This document shows, one piece after another, positions 49,838-63,997 of a stretch of 64,000 nt of DNA. This DNA is from Mytilus galloprovincialis. Taxonomy: Eukaryota > Mollusca > Bivalvia > Mytilida > Mytilidae. Numbering within the stretch: the stretch's first letter is position 1; each line of letters begins with the position of its first letter. Below the pieces are notes generated by a model. That model was not told the origin of the DNA and made no database searches. It saw only the letters and a list, made by a program, of their open reading frames with translations. The stretch lies in contig NC_134844.1 of assembly GCF_965363235.1 (NCBI RefSeq), forward strand, positions 71,789,497 through 71,853,496, in the 5' to 3' direction. A program made the position numbers and the translations under genes.

Positions 49838-50827
49838 ACTCAAATCTTTCCGAGTTTCCAAAGCCTACAAATCCTATTTCTTACTCAAACACGGTGTTTT
49901 AATTTTAACCAAAGCTACACAAATTTTGCAAATTTATATACAAAAAGCACACGAAACACGAGATCTTGATTTGCTTCAAATACCTGACAGCATGAAACGA
50001 TTTCTGCATGACAAAACGGGTGTGAAAATAAAAAGCGGCTTGTGAAATACGACAAGTCGCGAGAATACATTTTTAAACGTATATCATACGTTTACGTATT
50101 TAATCTTAATCGAACGAAATAACATGATCATGTTGATTCATCCTAGGTCCGACGAACGCAGTTTTTAAAGCCTAGGAAATTTCATTAATCAGAAAATAAA
50201 TTCAACGCTTTTTCACAATCAGCACGGACTTTTCACTGTCTCGTTTAGTTGACACAAACATAAACAGTTCACCTGTTCTATTTTTTAAAGGAATTGACCG
50301 GTACAGCAATTTTTAAATAAATTTTAGAAGGAGGAAAAAACTTACCGGCCGACTGCAGTTTCCATCGTTTGCCCTCGTTCTGAGGCGACGTCGCTATTAA
50401 CGATGATTGAAACAGTAGAAGGGGACGTAATTCTTTTCCCCGCGTTTTTCCGTAACGCTAAAAATTTATAGAGTTTCTTTTTAGGAACGAGAATACATTA
50501 ATACACTGACATGTGCTGTTATAAATACAAGCAAGCGACAACAAAAATATTACATTACAAGAAAAGAAAAGAACTTTTTAGAGAACAGACATAAAAAAAA
50601 AAAAAAAAAGAAAATGCAACTTATTTTACATGCACGAGAAGTAGAATGATTTACAACAATGAGTAAAACTATACAATTTACGCAAACTCCTTAAATAAGA
50701 AAGATATATAGAAAAAGTACACATGTAGTGCTCAGTGAAAAGCATTAGAGAATATTTTACTGGGGCTGTTTCGCAGGCTATTGAAGGGAAAGCTATTTTT
50801 CTATTTTAATTTTCTCCCCAAACAGGG

Positions 50828-51017
50828 GAGTGAGCCGATCCTGGAGGTACTGCAATACCAGGCCAACTCGTGGCAAGAGCGGTGCAAGCACCTAACATCT
50901 CACCTAGTTGCAAAAATCAGTTTAATATCGAAGTACCCACATGGGGTACGTATCAGATATTAAGCTGATAAGAACAGATACTACACTTTGATCTTAGCCA
51001 AAAGGCCGAGAAGCGAT
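50828..51017 (-). ncRNA. RNU2: U2 snRNA, copy 36
   Basis: Intact; the Sm site is back to the consensus. Confidence 0.96.
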
Positions 51018-52007
51018 ACTCAAATCTTTCCGAGTTTCCAAAGCCTACAAATCCTATTTCTTACTCAAACACGGTGTTTTAATTTTAACCAAAGCTACAC
51101 AAATTTTGCAAATTTATATACAAAAAGCACACGAAACACGAGATCTTGATTTGCTTCAAATACCTGACAGCATGAAACGATTTCTGCATGACAAAACGGG
51201 TGTGAAAATAAAAAGCGGCTTGTGAAATACGACAAGTCGCGAGAATACATTTTTAAACGTATATCATACGTTTACGTATTTAATCTTAATCGAACGAAAT
51301 AACATGATCATGTTGATTCATCCTAGGTCCGACGAACGCAGTTTTTAAAGCCTAGGAAATTTCATTAATCAGAAAATAAATTCAACGCTTTTTCACAATC
51401 AGCACGGACTTTTCACTGTCTCGTTTAGTTGACACAAACATAAACAGTTCACCTGTTCTATTTTTTAAAGGAATTGACCGGTACAGCAATTTTTAAATAA
51501 ATTTTAGAAGGAGGAAAAAACTTACCGGCCGACTGCAGTTTCCATCGTTTGCCCTCGTTCTGAGGCGACGTCGCTATTAACGATGATTGAAACAGTAGAA
51601 GGGGACGTAATTCTTTTCCCCGCGTTTTTCCGTAACGCTAAAAATTTATAGAGTTTCTTTTTAGGAACGAGAATACATTAATACACTGACATGTGCTGTT
51701 ATAAATACAAGCAAGCGACAACAAAAATATTACATTACAAGAAAAGAAAAGAACTTTTTAGAGAACAGACATAAAAAAAAAAAAAAAAAGAAAATGCAAC
51801 TTATTTTACATGCACGAGAAGTAGAATGATTTACAACAATGAGTAAAACTATACAATTTACGCAAACTCCTTAAATAAGAAAGATATATAGAAAAAGTAC
51901 ACATGTAGTGCTCAGTGAAAAGCATTAGAGAATATTTTACTGGGGCTGTTTCGCAGGCTATTGAAGGGAAAGCTATTTTTCTATTTTAATTTTCTCCCCA
52001 AACAGGG

Positions 52008-52197
52008 GAGTGAGCCGATCCTGGAGGTACTGCAATACCAGGCCAACTCGTGGCAAGAGCGGTGCAAGCACCTAACATCTCACCTAGTTGCAAAAATCAG
52101 TTTAATATCGAAGTACCCACATGGGGTACGTATCAGATATTAAGCTGATAAGAACAGATACTACACTTTGATCTTAGCCAAAAGGCCGAGAAGCGAT
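52008..52197 (-). ncRNA. RNU2: U2 snRNA, copy 37
   Basis: Intact consensus copy. Confidence 0.96.
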
Positions 52198-53187
52198 ACT
52201 CAAATCTTTCCGAGTTTCCAAAGCCTACAAATCCTATTTCTTACTCAAACACGGTGTTTTAATTTTAACCAAAGCTACACAAATTTTGCAAATTTATATA
52301 CAAAAAGCACACGAAACACGAGATCTTGATTTGCTTCAAATACCTGACAGCATGAAACGATTTCTGCATGACAAAACGGGTGTGAAAATAAAAAGCGGCT
52401 TGTGAAATACGACAAGTCGCGAGAATACATTTTTAAACGTATATCATACGTTTACGTATTTAATCTTAATCGAACGAAATAACATGATCATGTTGATTCA
52501 TCCTAGGTCCGACGAACGCAGTTTTTAAAGCCTAGGAAATTTCATTAATCAGAAAATAAATTCAACGCTTTTTCACAATCAGCACGGACTTTTCACTGTC
52601 TCGTTTAGTTGACACAAACATAAACAGTTCACCTGTTCTATTTTTTAAAGGAATTGACCGGTACAGCAATTTTTAAATAAATTTTAGAAGGAGGAAAAAA
52701 CTTACCGGCCGACTGCAGTTTCCATCGTTTGCCCTCGTTCTGAGGCGACGTCGCTATTAACGATGATTGAAACAGTAGAAGGGGACGTAATTCTTTTCCC
52801 CGCGTTTTTCCGTAACGCTAAAAATTTATAGAGTTTCTTTTTAGGAACGAGAATACATTAATACACTGACATGTGCTGTTATAAATACAAGCAAGCGACA
52901 ACAAAAATATTACATTACAAGAAAAGAAAAGAACTTTTTAGAGAACAGACATAAAAAAAAAAAAAAAAAGAAAATGCAACTTATTTTACATGCACGAGAA
53001 GTAGAATGATTTACAACAATGAGTAAAACTATACAATTTACGCAAACTCCTTAAATAAGAAAGATATATAGAAAAAGTACACATGTAGTGCTCAGTGAAA
53101 AGCATTAGAGAATATTTTACTGGGGCTGTTTCGCAGGCTATTGAAGGGAAAGCTATTTTTCTATTTTAATTTTCTCCCCAAACAGGG

Positions 53188-53377
53188 GAGTGAGCCGATC
53201 CTGGAGGTACTGCAATACCAGGCCAACTCGTGGCAAGAGCGGTGCAAGCACCTAACATCTCACCTAGTTGCAAAAATCAGTTTAATATCCAAGTACCCAC
53301 ATGGGGTACGTATCAGATATTAAGCTGATAAGAACAGATACTACACTTTGATCTTAGCCAAAAGGCCGAGAAGCGAT
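53188..53377 (-). ncRNA. RNU2: U2 snRNA, copy 38, C88 variant
   Basis: Plus-strand 53290 is c instead of g, so RNA C88 becomes G. The base lies between the GUACCC stem-loop and the Sm site, in a linker where the effect is probably mild. Confidence 0.95.
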
Positions 53378-54367
53378 ACTCAAATCTTTCCGAGTTTCCA
53401 AAGCCTACAAATCCTATTTCTTACTCAAACACGGTGTTTTAATTTTAACCAAAGCTACACAAATTTTGCAAATTTATATACAAAAAGCACACGAAACACG
53501 AGATCTTGATTTGCTTCAAATACCTGACAGCATGAAACGATTTCTGCATGACAAAACGGGTGTGAAAATAAAAAGCGGCTTGTGAAATACGACAAGTCGC
53601 GAGAATACATTTTTAAACGTATATCATACGTTTACGTATTTAATCTTAATCGAACGAAATAACATGATCATGTTGATTCATCCTAGGTCCGACGAACGCA
53701 GTTTTTAAAGCCTAGGAAATTTCATTAATCAGAAAATAAATTCAACGCTTTTTCACAATCAGCACGGACTTTTCACTGTCTCGTTTAGTTGACACAAACA
53801 TAAACAGTTCACCTGTTCTATTTTTTAAAGGAATTGACCGGTACAGCAATTTTTAAATAAATTTTAGAAGGAGGAAAAAACTTACCGGCCGACTGCAGTT
53901 TCCATCGTTTGCCCTCGTTCTGAGGCGACGTCGCTATTAACGATGATTGAAACAGTAGAAGGGGACGTAATTCTTTTCCCCGCGTTTTTCCGTAACGCTA
54001 AAAATTTATAGAGTTTCTTTTTAGGAACGAGAATACATTAATACACTGACATGTGCTGTTATAAATACAAGCAAGCGACAACAAAAATATTACATTACAA
54101 GAAAAGAAAAGAACTTTTTAGAGAACAGACATAAAAAAAAAAAAAAAAAGAAAATGCAACTTATTTTACATGCACGAGAAGTAGAATGATTTACAACAAT
54201 GAGTAAAACTATACAATTTACGCAAACTCCTTAAATAAGAAAGATATATAGAAAAAGTACACATGTAGTGCTCAGTGAAAAGCATTAGAGAATATTTTAC
54301 TGGGGCTGTTTCGCAGGCTATTGAAGGGAAAGCTATTTTTCTATTTTAATTTTCTCCCCAAACAGGG

Positions 54368-54557
54368 GAGTGAGCCGATCCTGGAGGTACTGCAATACCA
54401 GGCCAACTCGTGGCAAGAGCGGTGCAAGCACCTAACATCTCACCTAGTTGCAAAAATCAGTTTAATATCGAAGTACCCACATGGGGTACGTATCAGATAT
54501 TAAGCTGATAAGAACAGATACTACACTTTGATCTTAGCCAAAAGGCCGAGAAGCGAT
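54368..54557 (-). ncRNA. RNU2: U2 snRNA, copy 39
   Basis: Intact consensus copy. Confidence 0.96.
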
Positions 54558-55547
54558 ACTCAAATCTTTCCGAGTTTCCAAAGCCTACAAATCCTATTTC
54601 TTACTCAAACACGGTGTTTTAATTTTAACCAAAGCTACACAAATTTTGCAAATTTATATACAAAAAGCACACGAAACACGAGATCTTGATTTGCTTCAAA
54701 TACCTGACAGCATGAAACGATTTCTGCATGACAAAACGGGTGTGAAAATAAAAAGCGGCTTGTGAAATACGACAAGTCGCGAGAATACATTTTTAAACGT
54801 ATATCATACGTTTACGTATTTAATCTTAATCGAACGAAATAACATGATCATGTTGATTCATCCTAGGTCCGACGAACGCAGTTTTTAAAGCCTAGGAAAT
54901 TTCATTAATCAGAAAATAAATTCAACGCTTTTTCACAATCAGCACGGACTTTTCACTGTCTCGTTTAGTTGACACAAACATAAACAGTTCACCTGTTCTA
55001 TTTTTTAAAGGAATTGACCGGTACAGCAATTTTTAAATAAATTTTAGAAGGAGGAAAAAACTTACCGGCCGACTGCAGTTTCCATCGTTTGCCCTCGTTC
55101 TGAGGCGACGTCGCTATTAACGATGATTGAAACAGTAGAAGGGGACGTAATTCTTTTCCCCGCGTTTTTCCGTAACGCTAAAAATTTATAGAGTTTCTTT
55201 TTAGGAACGAGAATACATTAATACACTGACATGTGCTGTTATAAATACAAGCAAGCGACAACAAAAATATTACATTACAAGAAAAGAAAAGAACTTTTTA
55301 GAGAACAGACATAAAAAAAAAAAAAAAAAGAAAATGCAACTTATTTTACATGCACGAGAAGTAGAATGATTTACAACAATGAGTAAAACTATACAATTTA
55401 CGCAAACTCCTTAAATAAGAAAGATATATAGAAAAAGTACACATGTAGTGCTCAGTGAAAAGCATTAGAGAATATTTTACTGGGGCTGTTTCGCAGGCTA
55501 TTGAAGGGAAAGCTATTTTTCTATTTTAATTTTCTCCCCAAACAGGG

Positions 55548-55737
55548 GAGTGAGCCGATCCTGGAGGTACTGCAATACCAGGCCAACTCGTGGCAAGAGC
55601 GGTGCAAGCACCTAACATCTCACCTAGTTGCAAAAATCAGTTTAATATCGAAGTACCCACATGGGGTACGTATCAGATATTAAGCTGATAAGAACAGATA
55701 CTACACTTTGATGTTAGCCAAAAGGCCGAGAAGCGAT
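55548..55737 (-). ncRNA. RNU2: U2 snRNA, copy 40, helix Ia variant
   Basis: Plus-strand 55713 is g instead of c, so RNA G25 becomes C. In helix Ia, G25 faces a pyrimidine of U6, so the end pair of that helix is lost. Private to this copy. Confidence 0.95.
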
Positions 55738-56727
55738 ACTCAAATCTTTCCGAGTTTCCAAAGCCTACAAATCCTATTTCTTACTCAAACACGGTGTTTT
55801 AATTTTAACCAAAGCTACACAAATTTTGCAAATTTATATACAAAAAGCACACGAAACACGAGATCTTGATTTGCTTCAAATACCTGACAGCATGAAACGA
55901 TTTCTGCATGACAAAACGGGTGTGAAAATAAAAAGCGGCTTGTGAAATACGACAAGTCGCGAGAATACATTTTTAAACGTATATCATACGTTTACGTATT
56001 TAATCTTAATCGAACGAAATAACATGATCATGTTGATTCATCCTAGGTCCGACGAACGCAGTTTTTAAAGCCTAGGAAATTTCATTAATCAGAAAATAAA
56101 TTCAACGCTTTTTCACAATCAGCACGGACTTTTCACTGTCTCGTTTAGTTGACACAAACATAAACAGTTCACCTGTTCTATTTTTTAAAGGAATTGACCG
56201 GTACAGCAATTTTTAAATAAATTTTAGAAGGAGGAAAAAACTTACCGGCCGACTGCAGTTTCCATCGTTTGCCCTCGTTCTGAGGCGACGTCGCTATTAA
56301 CGATGATTGAAACAGTAGAAGGGGACGTAATTCTTTTCCCCGCGTTTTTCCGTAACGCTAAAAATTTATAGAGTTTCTTTTTAGGAACGAGAATACATTA
56401 ATACACTGACATGTGCTGTTATAAATACAAGCAAGCGACAACAAAAATATTACATTACAAGAAAAGAAAAGAACTTTTTAGAGAACAGACATAAAAAAAA
56501 AAAAAAAAAGAAAATGCAACTTATTTTACATGCACGAGAAGTAGAATGATTTACAACAATGAGTAAAACTATACAATTTACGCAAACTCCTTAAATAAGA
56601 AAGATATATAGAAAAAGTACACATGTAGTGCTCAGTGAAAAGCATTAGAGAATATTTTACTGGGGCTGTTTCGCAGGCTATTGAAGGGAAAGCTATTTTT
56701 CTATTTTAATTTTCTCCCCAAACAGGG

Positions 56728-56917
56728 GAGTGAGCCGATCCTGGAGGTACTGCAATACCAGGCCAACTCGTGGCAAGAGCGGTGCAAGCACCTAACATCT
56801 CACCTAGTTGCAAAAATCAGTTTAATATCGAAGTACCCACATGGGGTACGTATCAGATATTAAGCTGATAAGAACAGATACTACACTTTGATCTTAGCCA
56901 AAAGGCCGAGAAGCGAT
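56728..56917 (-). ncRNA. RNU2: U2 snRNA, copy 41
   Basis: Intact consensus copy. Confidence 0.96.
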
Positions 56918-57907
56918 ACTCAAATCTTTCCGAGTTTCCAAAGCCTACAAATCCTATTTCTTACTCAAACACGGTGTTTTAATTTTAACCAAAGCTACAC
57001 AAATTTTGCAAATTTATATACAAAAAGCACACGAAACACGAGATCTTGATTTGCTTCAAATACCTGACAGCATGAAACGATTTCTGCATGACAAAACGGG
57101 TGTGAAAATAAAAAGCGGCTTGTGAAATACGACAAGTCGCGAGAATACATTTTTAAACGTATATCATACGTTTACGTATTTAATCTTAATCGAACGAAAT
57201 AACATGATCATGTTGATTCATCCTAGGTCCGACGAACGCAGTTTTTAAAGCCTAGGAAATTTCATTAATCAGAAAATAAATTCAACGCTTTTTCACAATC
57301 AGCACGGACTTTTCACTGTCTCGTTTAGTTGACACAAACATAAACAGTTCACCTGTTCTATTTTTTAAAGGAATTGACCGGTACAGCAATTTTTAAATAA
57401 ATTTTAGAAGGAGGAAAAAACTTACCGGCCGACTGCAGTTTCCATCGTTTGCCCTCGTTCTGAGGCGACGTCGCTATTAACGATGATTGAAACAGTAGAA
57501 GGGGACGTAATTCTTTTCCCCGCGTTTTTCCGTAACGCTAAAAATTTATAGAGTTTCTTTTTAGGAACGAGAATACATTAATACACTGACATGTGCTGTT
57601 ATAAATACAAGCAAGCGACAACAAAAATATTACATTACAAGAAAAGAAAAGAACTTTTTAGAGAACAGACATAAAAAAAAAAAAAAAAAGAAAATGCAAC
57701 TTATTTTACATGCACGAGAAGTAGAATGATTTACAACAATGAGTAAAACTATACAATTTACGCAAACTCCTTAAATAAGAAAGATATATAGAAAAAGTAC
57801 ACATGTAGTGCTCAGTGAAAAGCATTAGAGAATATTTTACTGGGGCTGTTTCGCAGGCTATTGAAGGGAAAGCTATTTTTCTATTTTAATTTTCTCCCCA
57901 AACAGGG

Positions 57908-58097
57908 GAGTGAGCCGATCCTGGAGGTACTGCAATACCAGGCCAACTCGTGGCAAGAGCGGTGCAAGCACCTAACATCTCACCTAGTTGCAAAAATCAG
58001 TTTAATATCGAAGTACCCACATGGGGTACGTATCAGATATTAAGCTGATAAGAACAGATACTACACTTTGATCTTAGCCAAAAGGCCGAGAAGCGAT
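57908..58097 (-). ncRNA. RNU2: U2 snRNA, copy 42
   Basis: Intact consensus copy. Confidence 0.96.
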
Positions 58098-59087
58098 ACT
58101 CAAATCTTTCCGAGTTTCCAAAGCCTACAAATCCTATTTCTTACTCAAACACGGTGTTTTAATTTTAACCAAAGCTACACAAATTTTGCAAATTTATATA
58201 CAAAAAGCACACGAAACACGAGATCTTGATTTGCTTCAAATACCTGACAGCATGAAACGATTTCTGCATGACAAAACGGGTGTGAAAATAAAAAGCGGCT
58301 TGTGAAATACGACAAGTCGCGAGAATACATTTTTAAACGTATATCATACGTTTACGTATTTAATCTTAATCGAACGAAATAACATGATCATGTTGATTCA
58401 TCCTAGGTCCGACGAACGCAGTTTTTAAAGCCTAGGAAATTTCATTAATCAGAAAATAAATTCAACGCTTTTTCACAATCAGCACGGACTTTTCACTGTC
58501 TCGTTTAGTTGACACAAACATAAACAGTTCACCTGTTCTATTTTTTAAAGGAATTGACCGGTACAGCAATTTTTAAATAAATTTTAGAAGGAGGAAAAAA
58601 CTTACCGGCCGACTGCAGTTTCCATCGTTTGCCCTCGTTCTGAGGCGACGTCGCTATTAACGATGATTGAAACAGTAGAAGGGGACGTAATTCTTTTCCC
58701 CGCGTTTTTCCGTAACGCTAAAAATTTATAGAGTTTCTTTTTAGGAACGAGAATACATTAATACACTGACATGTGCTGTTATAAATACAAGCAAGCGACA
58801 ACAAAAATATTACATTACAAGAAAAGAAAAGAACTTTTTAGAGAACAGACATAAAAAAAAAAAAAAAAAGAAAATGCAACTTATTTTACATGCACGAGAA
58901 GTAGAATGATTTACAACAATGAGTAAAACTATACAATTTACGCAAACTCCTTAAATAAGAAAGATATATAGAAAAAGTACACATGTAGTGCTCAGTGAAA
59001 AGCATTAGAGAATATTTTACTGGGGCTGTTTCGCAGGCTATTGAAGGGAAAGCTATTTTTCTATTTTAATTTTCTCCCCAAACAGGG

Positions 59088-59277
59088 GAGTGAGCCGATC
59101 CTGGAGGTACTGCAATACCAGGCCAACTCGTGGCAAGAGCGGTGCAAGCACCTAACATCTCACCTAGTTGCAAAAATCAGTTTAATATCGAAGTACCCAC
59201 ATGGGGTACGTATCAGATATTAAGCTGATAAGAACAGATACTACACTTTGATCTTAGCCAAAAGGCCGAGAAGCGAT
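59088..59277 (-). ncRNA. RNU2: U2 snRNA, copy 43
   Basis: Intact consensus copy. Confidence 0.96.
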
Positions 59278-60267
59278 ACTCAAATCTTTCCGAGTTTCCA
59301 AAGCCTACAAATCCTATTTCTTACTCAAACACGGTGTTTTAATTTTAACCAAAGCTACACAAATTTTGCAAATTTATATACAAAAAGCACACGAAACACG
59401 AGATCTTGATTTGCTTCAAATACCTGACAGCATGAAACGATTTCTGCATGACAAAACGGGTGTGAAAATAAAAAGCGGCTTGTGAAATACGACAAGTCGC
59501 GAGAATACATTTTTAAACGTATATCATACGTTTACGTATTTAATCTTAATCGAACGAAATAACATGATCATGTTGATTCATCCTAGGTCCGACGAACGCA
59601 GTTTTTAAAGCCTAGGAAATTTCATTAATCAGAAAATAAATTCAACGCTTTTTCACAATCAGCACGGACTTTTCACTGTCTCGTTTAGTTGACACAAACA
59701 TAAACAGTTCACCTGTTCTATTTTTTAAAGGAATTGACCGGTACAGCAATTTTTAAATAAATTTTAGAAGGAGGAAAAAACTTACCGGCCGACTGCAGTT
59801 TCCATCGTTTGCCCTCGTTCTGAGGCGACGTCGCTATTAACGATGATTGAAACAGTAGAAGGGGACGTAATTCTTTTCCCCGCGTTTTTCCGTAACGCTA
59901 AAAATTTATAGAGTTTCTTTTTAGGAACGAGAATACATTAATACACTGACATGTGCTGTTATAAATACAAGCAAGCGACAACAAAAATATTACATTACAA
60001 GAAAAGAAAAGAACTTTTTAGAGAACAGACATAAAAAAAAAAAAAAAAAGAAAATGCAACTTATTTTACATGCACGAGAAGTAGAATGATTTACAACAAT
60101 GAGTAAAACTATACAATTTACGCAAACTCCTTAAATAAGAAAGATATATAGAAAAAGTACACATGTAGTGCTCAGTGAAAAGCATTAGAGAATATTTTAC
60201 TGGGGCTGTTTCGCAGGCTATTGAAGGGAAAGCTATTTTTCTATTTTAATTTTCTCCCCAAACAGGG

Positions 60268-60457
60268 GAGTGAGCCGATCCTGGAGGTACTGCAATACCA
60301 GGCCAACTCGTGGCAAGAGCGGTGCAAGCACCTAACATCTCACCTAGTTGCAAAAATCAGTTTAATATCGAAGTACCCACATGGGGTACGTATCAGATAT
60401 TAAGCTGATAAGAACAGATACTACACTTTGATCTTAGCCAAAAGGCCGAGAAGCGAT
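60268..60457 (-). ncRNA. RNU2: U2 snRNA, copy 44
   Basis: Intact consensus copy. Confidence 0.96.
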
Positions 60458-61447
60458 ACTCAAATCTTTCCGAGTTTCCAAAGCCTACAAATCCTATTTC
60501 TTACTCAAACACGGTGTTTTAATTTTAACCAAAGCTACACAAATTTTGCAAATTTATATACAAAAAGCACACGAAACACGAGATCTTGATTTGCTTCAAA
60601 TACCTGACAGCATGAAACGATTTCTGCATGACAAAACGGGTGTGAAAATAAAAAGCGGCTTGTGAAATACGACAAGTCGCGAGAATACATTTTTAAACGT
60701 ATATCATACGTTTACGTATTTAATCTTAATCGAACGAAATAACATGATCATGTTGATTCATCCTAGGTCCGACGAACGCAGTTTTTAAAGCCTAGGAAAT
60801 TTCATTAATCAGAAAATAAATTCAACGCTTTTTCACAATCAGCACGGACTTTTCACTGTCTCGTTTAGTTGACACAAACATAAACAGTTCACCTGTTCTA
60901 TTTTTTAAAGGAATTGACCGGTACAGCAATTTTTAAATAAATTTTAGAAGGAGGAAAAAACTTACCGGCCGACTGCAGTTTCCATCGTTTGCCCTCGTTC
61001 TGAGGCGACGTCGCTATTAACGATGATTGAAACAGTAGAAGGGGACGTAATTCTTTTCCCCGCGTTTTTCCGTAACGCTAAAAATTTATAGAGTTTCTTT
61101 TTAGGAACGAGAATACATTAATACACTGACATGTGCTGTTATAAATACAAGCAAGCGACAACAAAAATATTACATTACAAGAAAAGAAAAGAACTTTTTA
61201 GAGAACAGACATAAAAAAAAAAAAAAAAAGAAAATGCAACTTATTTTACATGCACGAGAAGTAGAATGATTTACAACAATGAGTAAAACTATACAATTTA
61301 CGCAAACTCCTTAAATAAGAAAGATATATAGAAAAAGTACACATGTAGTGCTCAGTGAAAAGCATTAGAGAATATTTTACTGGGGCTGTTTCGCAGGCTA
61401 TTGAAGGGAAAGCTATTTTTCTATTTTAATTTTCTCCCCAAACAGGG

Positions 61448-61637
61448 GAGTGAGCCGATCCTGGAGGTACTGCAATACCAGGCCAACTCGTGGCAAGAGC
61501 GGTGCAAGCACCTAACATCTCACCTAGTTGCAAAAATCAGTTTAATATCGAAGTACCCACATGGGGTACGTATCAGATATTAAGCTGATAAGAACAGATA
61601 CTACACTTTGATCTTAGCCAAAAGGCCGAGAAGCGAT
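61448..61637 (-). ncRNA. RNU2: U2 snRNA, copy 45
   Basis: Intact consensus copy. Confidence 0.96.
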
Positions 61638-62627
61638 ACTCAAATCTTTCCGAGTTTCCAAAGCCTACAAATCCTATTTCTTACTCAAACACGGTGTTTT
61701 AATTTTAACCAAAGCTACACAAATTTTGCAAATTTATATACAAAAAGCACACGAAACACGAGATCTTGATTTGCTTCAAATACCTGACAGCATGAAACGA
61801 TTTCTGCATGACAAAACGGGTGTGAAAATAAAAAGCGGCTTGTGAAATACGACAAGTCGCGAGAATACATTTTTAAACGTATATCATACGTTTACGTATT
61901 TAATCTTAATCGAACGAAATAACATGATCATGTTGATTCATCCTAGGTCCGACGAACGCAGTTTTTAAAGCCTAGGAAATTTCATTAATCAGAAAATAAA
62001 TTCAACGCTTTTTCACAATCAGCACGGACTTTTCACTGTCTCGTTTAGTTGACACAAACATAAACAGTTCACCTGTTCTATTTTTTAAAGGAATTGACCG
62101 GTACAGCAATTTTTAAATAAATTTTAGAAGGAGGAAAAAACTTACCGGCCGACTGCAGTTTCCATCGTTTGCCCTCGTTCTGAGGCGACGTCGCTATTAA
62201 CGATGATTGAAACAGTAGAAGGGGACGTAATTCTTTTCCCCGCGTTTTTCCGTAACGCTAAAAATTTATAGAGTTTCTTTTTAGGAACGAGAATACATTA
62301 ATACACTGACATGTGCTGTTATAAATACAAGCAAGCGACAACAAAAATATTACATTACAAGAAAAGAAAAGAACTTTTTAGAGAACAGACATAAAAAAAA
62401 AAAAAAAAAGAAAATGCAACTTATTTTACATGCACGAGAAGTAGAATGATTTACAACAATGAGTAAAACTATACAATTTACGCAAACTCCTTAAATAAGA
62501 AAGATATATAGAAAAAGTACACATGTAGTGCTCAGTGAAAAGCATTAGAGAATATTTTACTGGGGCTGTTTCGCAGGCTATTGAAGGGAAAGCTATTTTT
62601 CTATTTTAATTTTCTCCCCAAACAGGG

Positions 62628-62817
62628 GAGTGAGCCGATCCTGGAGGTACTGCAATACCAGGCCAACTCGTGGCAAGAGCGGTGCAAGCACCTAACATCT
62701 CACCTAGTTGCAAAAATCAGTTTAATATCGAAGTACCCACATGGGGTACGTATCAGATATTAAGCTGATAAGAACAGATACTACACTTTGATCTTAGCCA
62801 AAAGGCCGAGAAGCGAT
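62628..62817 (-). ncRNA. RNU2: U2 snRNA, copy 46
   Basis: Intact consensus copy. Confidence 0.96.
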
Positions 62818-63807
62818 ACTCAAATCTTTCCGAGTTTCCAAAGCCTACAAATCCTATTTCTTACTCAAACACGGTGTTTTAATTTTAACCAAAGCTACAC
62901 AAATTTTGCAAATTTATATACAAAAAGCACACGAAACACGAGATCTTGATTTGCTTCAAATACCTGACAGCATGAAACGATTTCTGCATGACAAAACGGG
63001 TGTGAAAATAAAAAGCGGCTTGTGAAATACGACAAGTCGCGAGAATACATTTTTAAACGTATATCATACGTTTACGTATTTAATCTTAATCGAACGAAAT
63101 AACATGATCATGTTGATTCATCCTAGGTCCGACGAACGCAGTTTTTAAAGCCTAGGAAATTTCATTAATCAGAAAATAAATTCAACGCTTTTTCACAATC
63201 AGCACGGACTTTTCACTGTCTCGTTTAGTTGACACAAACATAAACAGTTCACCTGTTCTATTTTTTAAAGGAATTGACCGGTACAGCAATTTTTAAATAA
63301 ATTTTAGAAGGAGGAAAAAACTTACCGGCCGACTGCAGTTTCCATCGTTTGCCCTCGTTCTGAGGCGACGTCGCTATTAACGATGATTGAAACAGTAGAA
63401 GGGGACGTAATTCTTTTCCCCGCGTTTTTCCGTAACGCTAAAAATTTATAGAGTTTCTTTTTAGGAACGAGAATACATTAATACACTGACATGTGCTGTT
63501 ATAAATACAAGCAAGCGACAACAAAAATATTACATTACAAGAAAAGAAAAGAACTTTTTAGAGAACAGACATAAAAAAAAAAAAAAAAAGAAAATGCAAC
63601 TTATTTTACATGCACGAGAAGTAGAATGATTTACAACAATGAGTAAAACTATACAATTTACGCAAACTCCTTAAATAAGAAAGATATATAGAAAAAGTAC
63701 ACATGTAGTGCTCAGTGAAAAGCATTAGAGAATATTTTACTGGGGCTGTTTCGCAGGCTATTGAAGGGAAAGCTATTTTTCTATTTTAATTTTCTCCCCA
63801 AACAGGG

Positions 63808-63997
63808 GAGTGAGCCGATCCTGGAGGTACTGCAATACCAGGCCAACTCGTGGCAAGAGCGGTGCAAGCACCTAACATCTCACCTAGTTGCAAAAATCAG
63901 TTTAATATCGAAGTACCCACATGGGGTACGTATCAGATATTAAGCTGATAAGAACAGATACTACACTTTGATCTTAGCCAAAAGGCCGAGAAGCGAT
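63808..63997 (-). ncRNA. RNU2: U2 snRNA, copy 47
   Basis: The RNA is complete, but the window ends three bases upstream of it, so its promoter lies outside. Confidence 0.96.
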
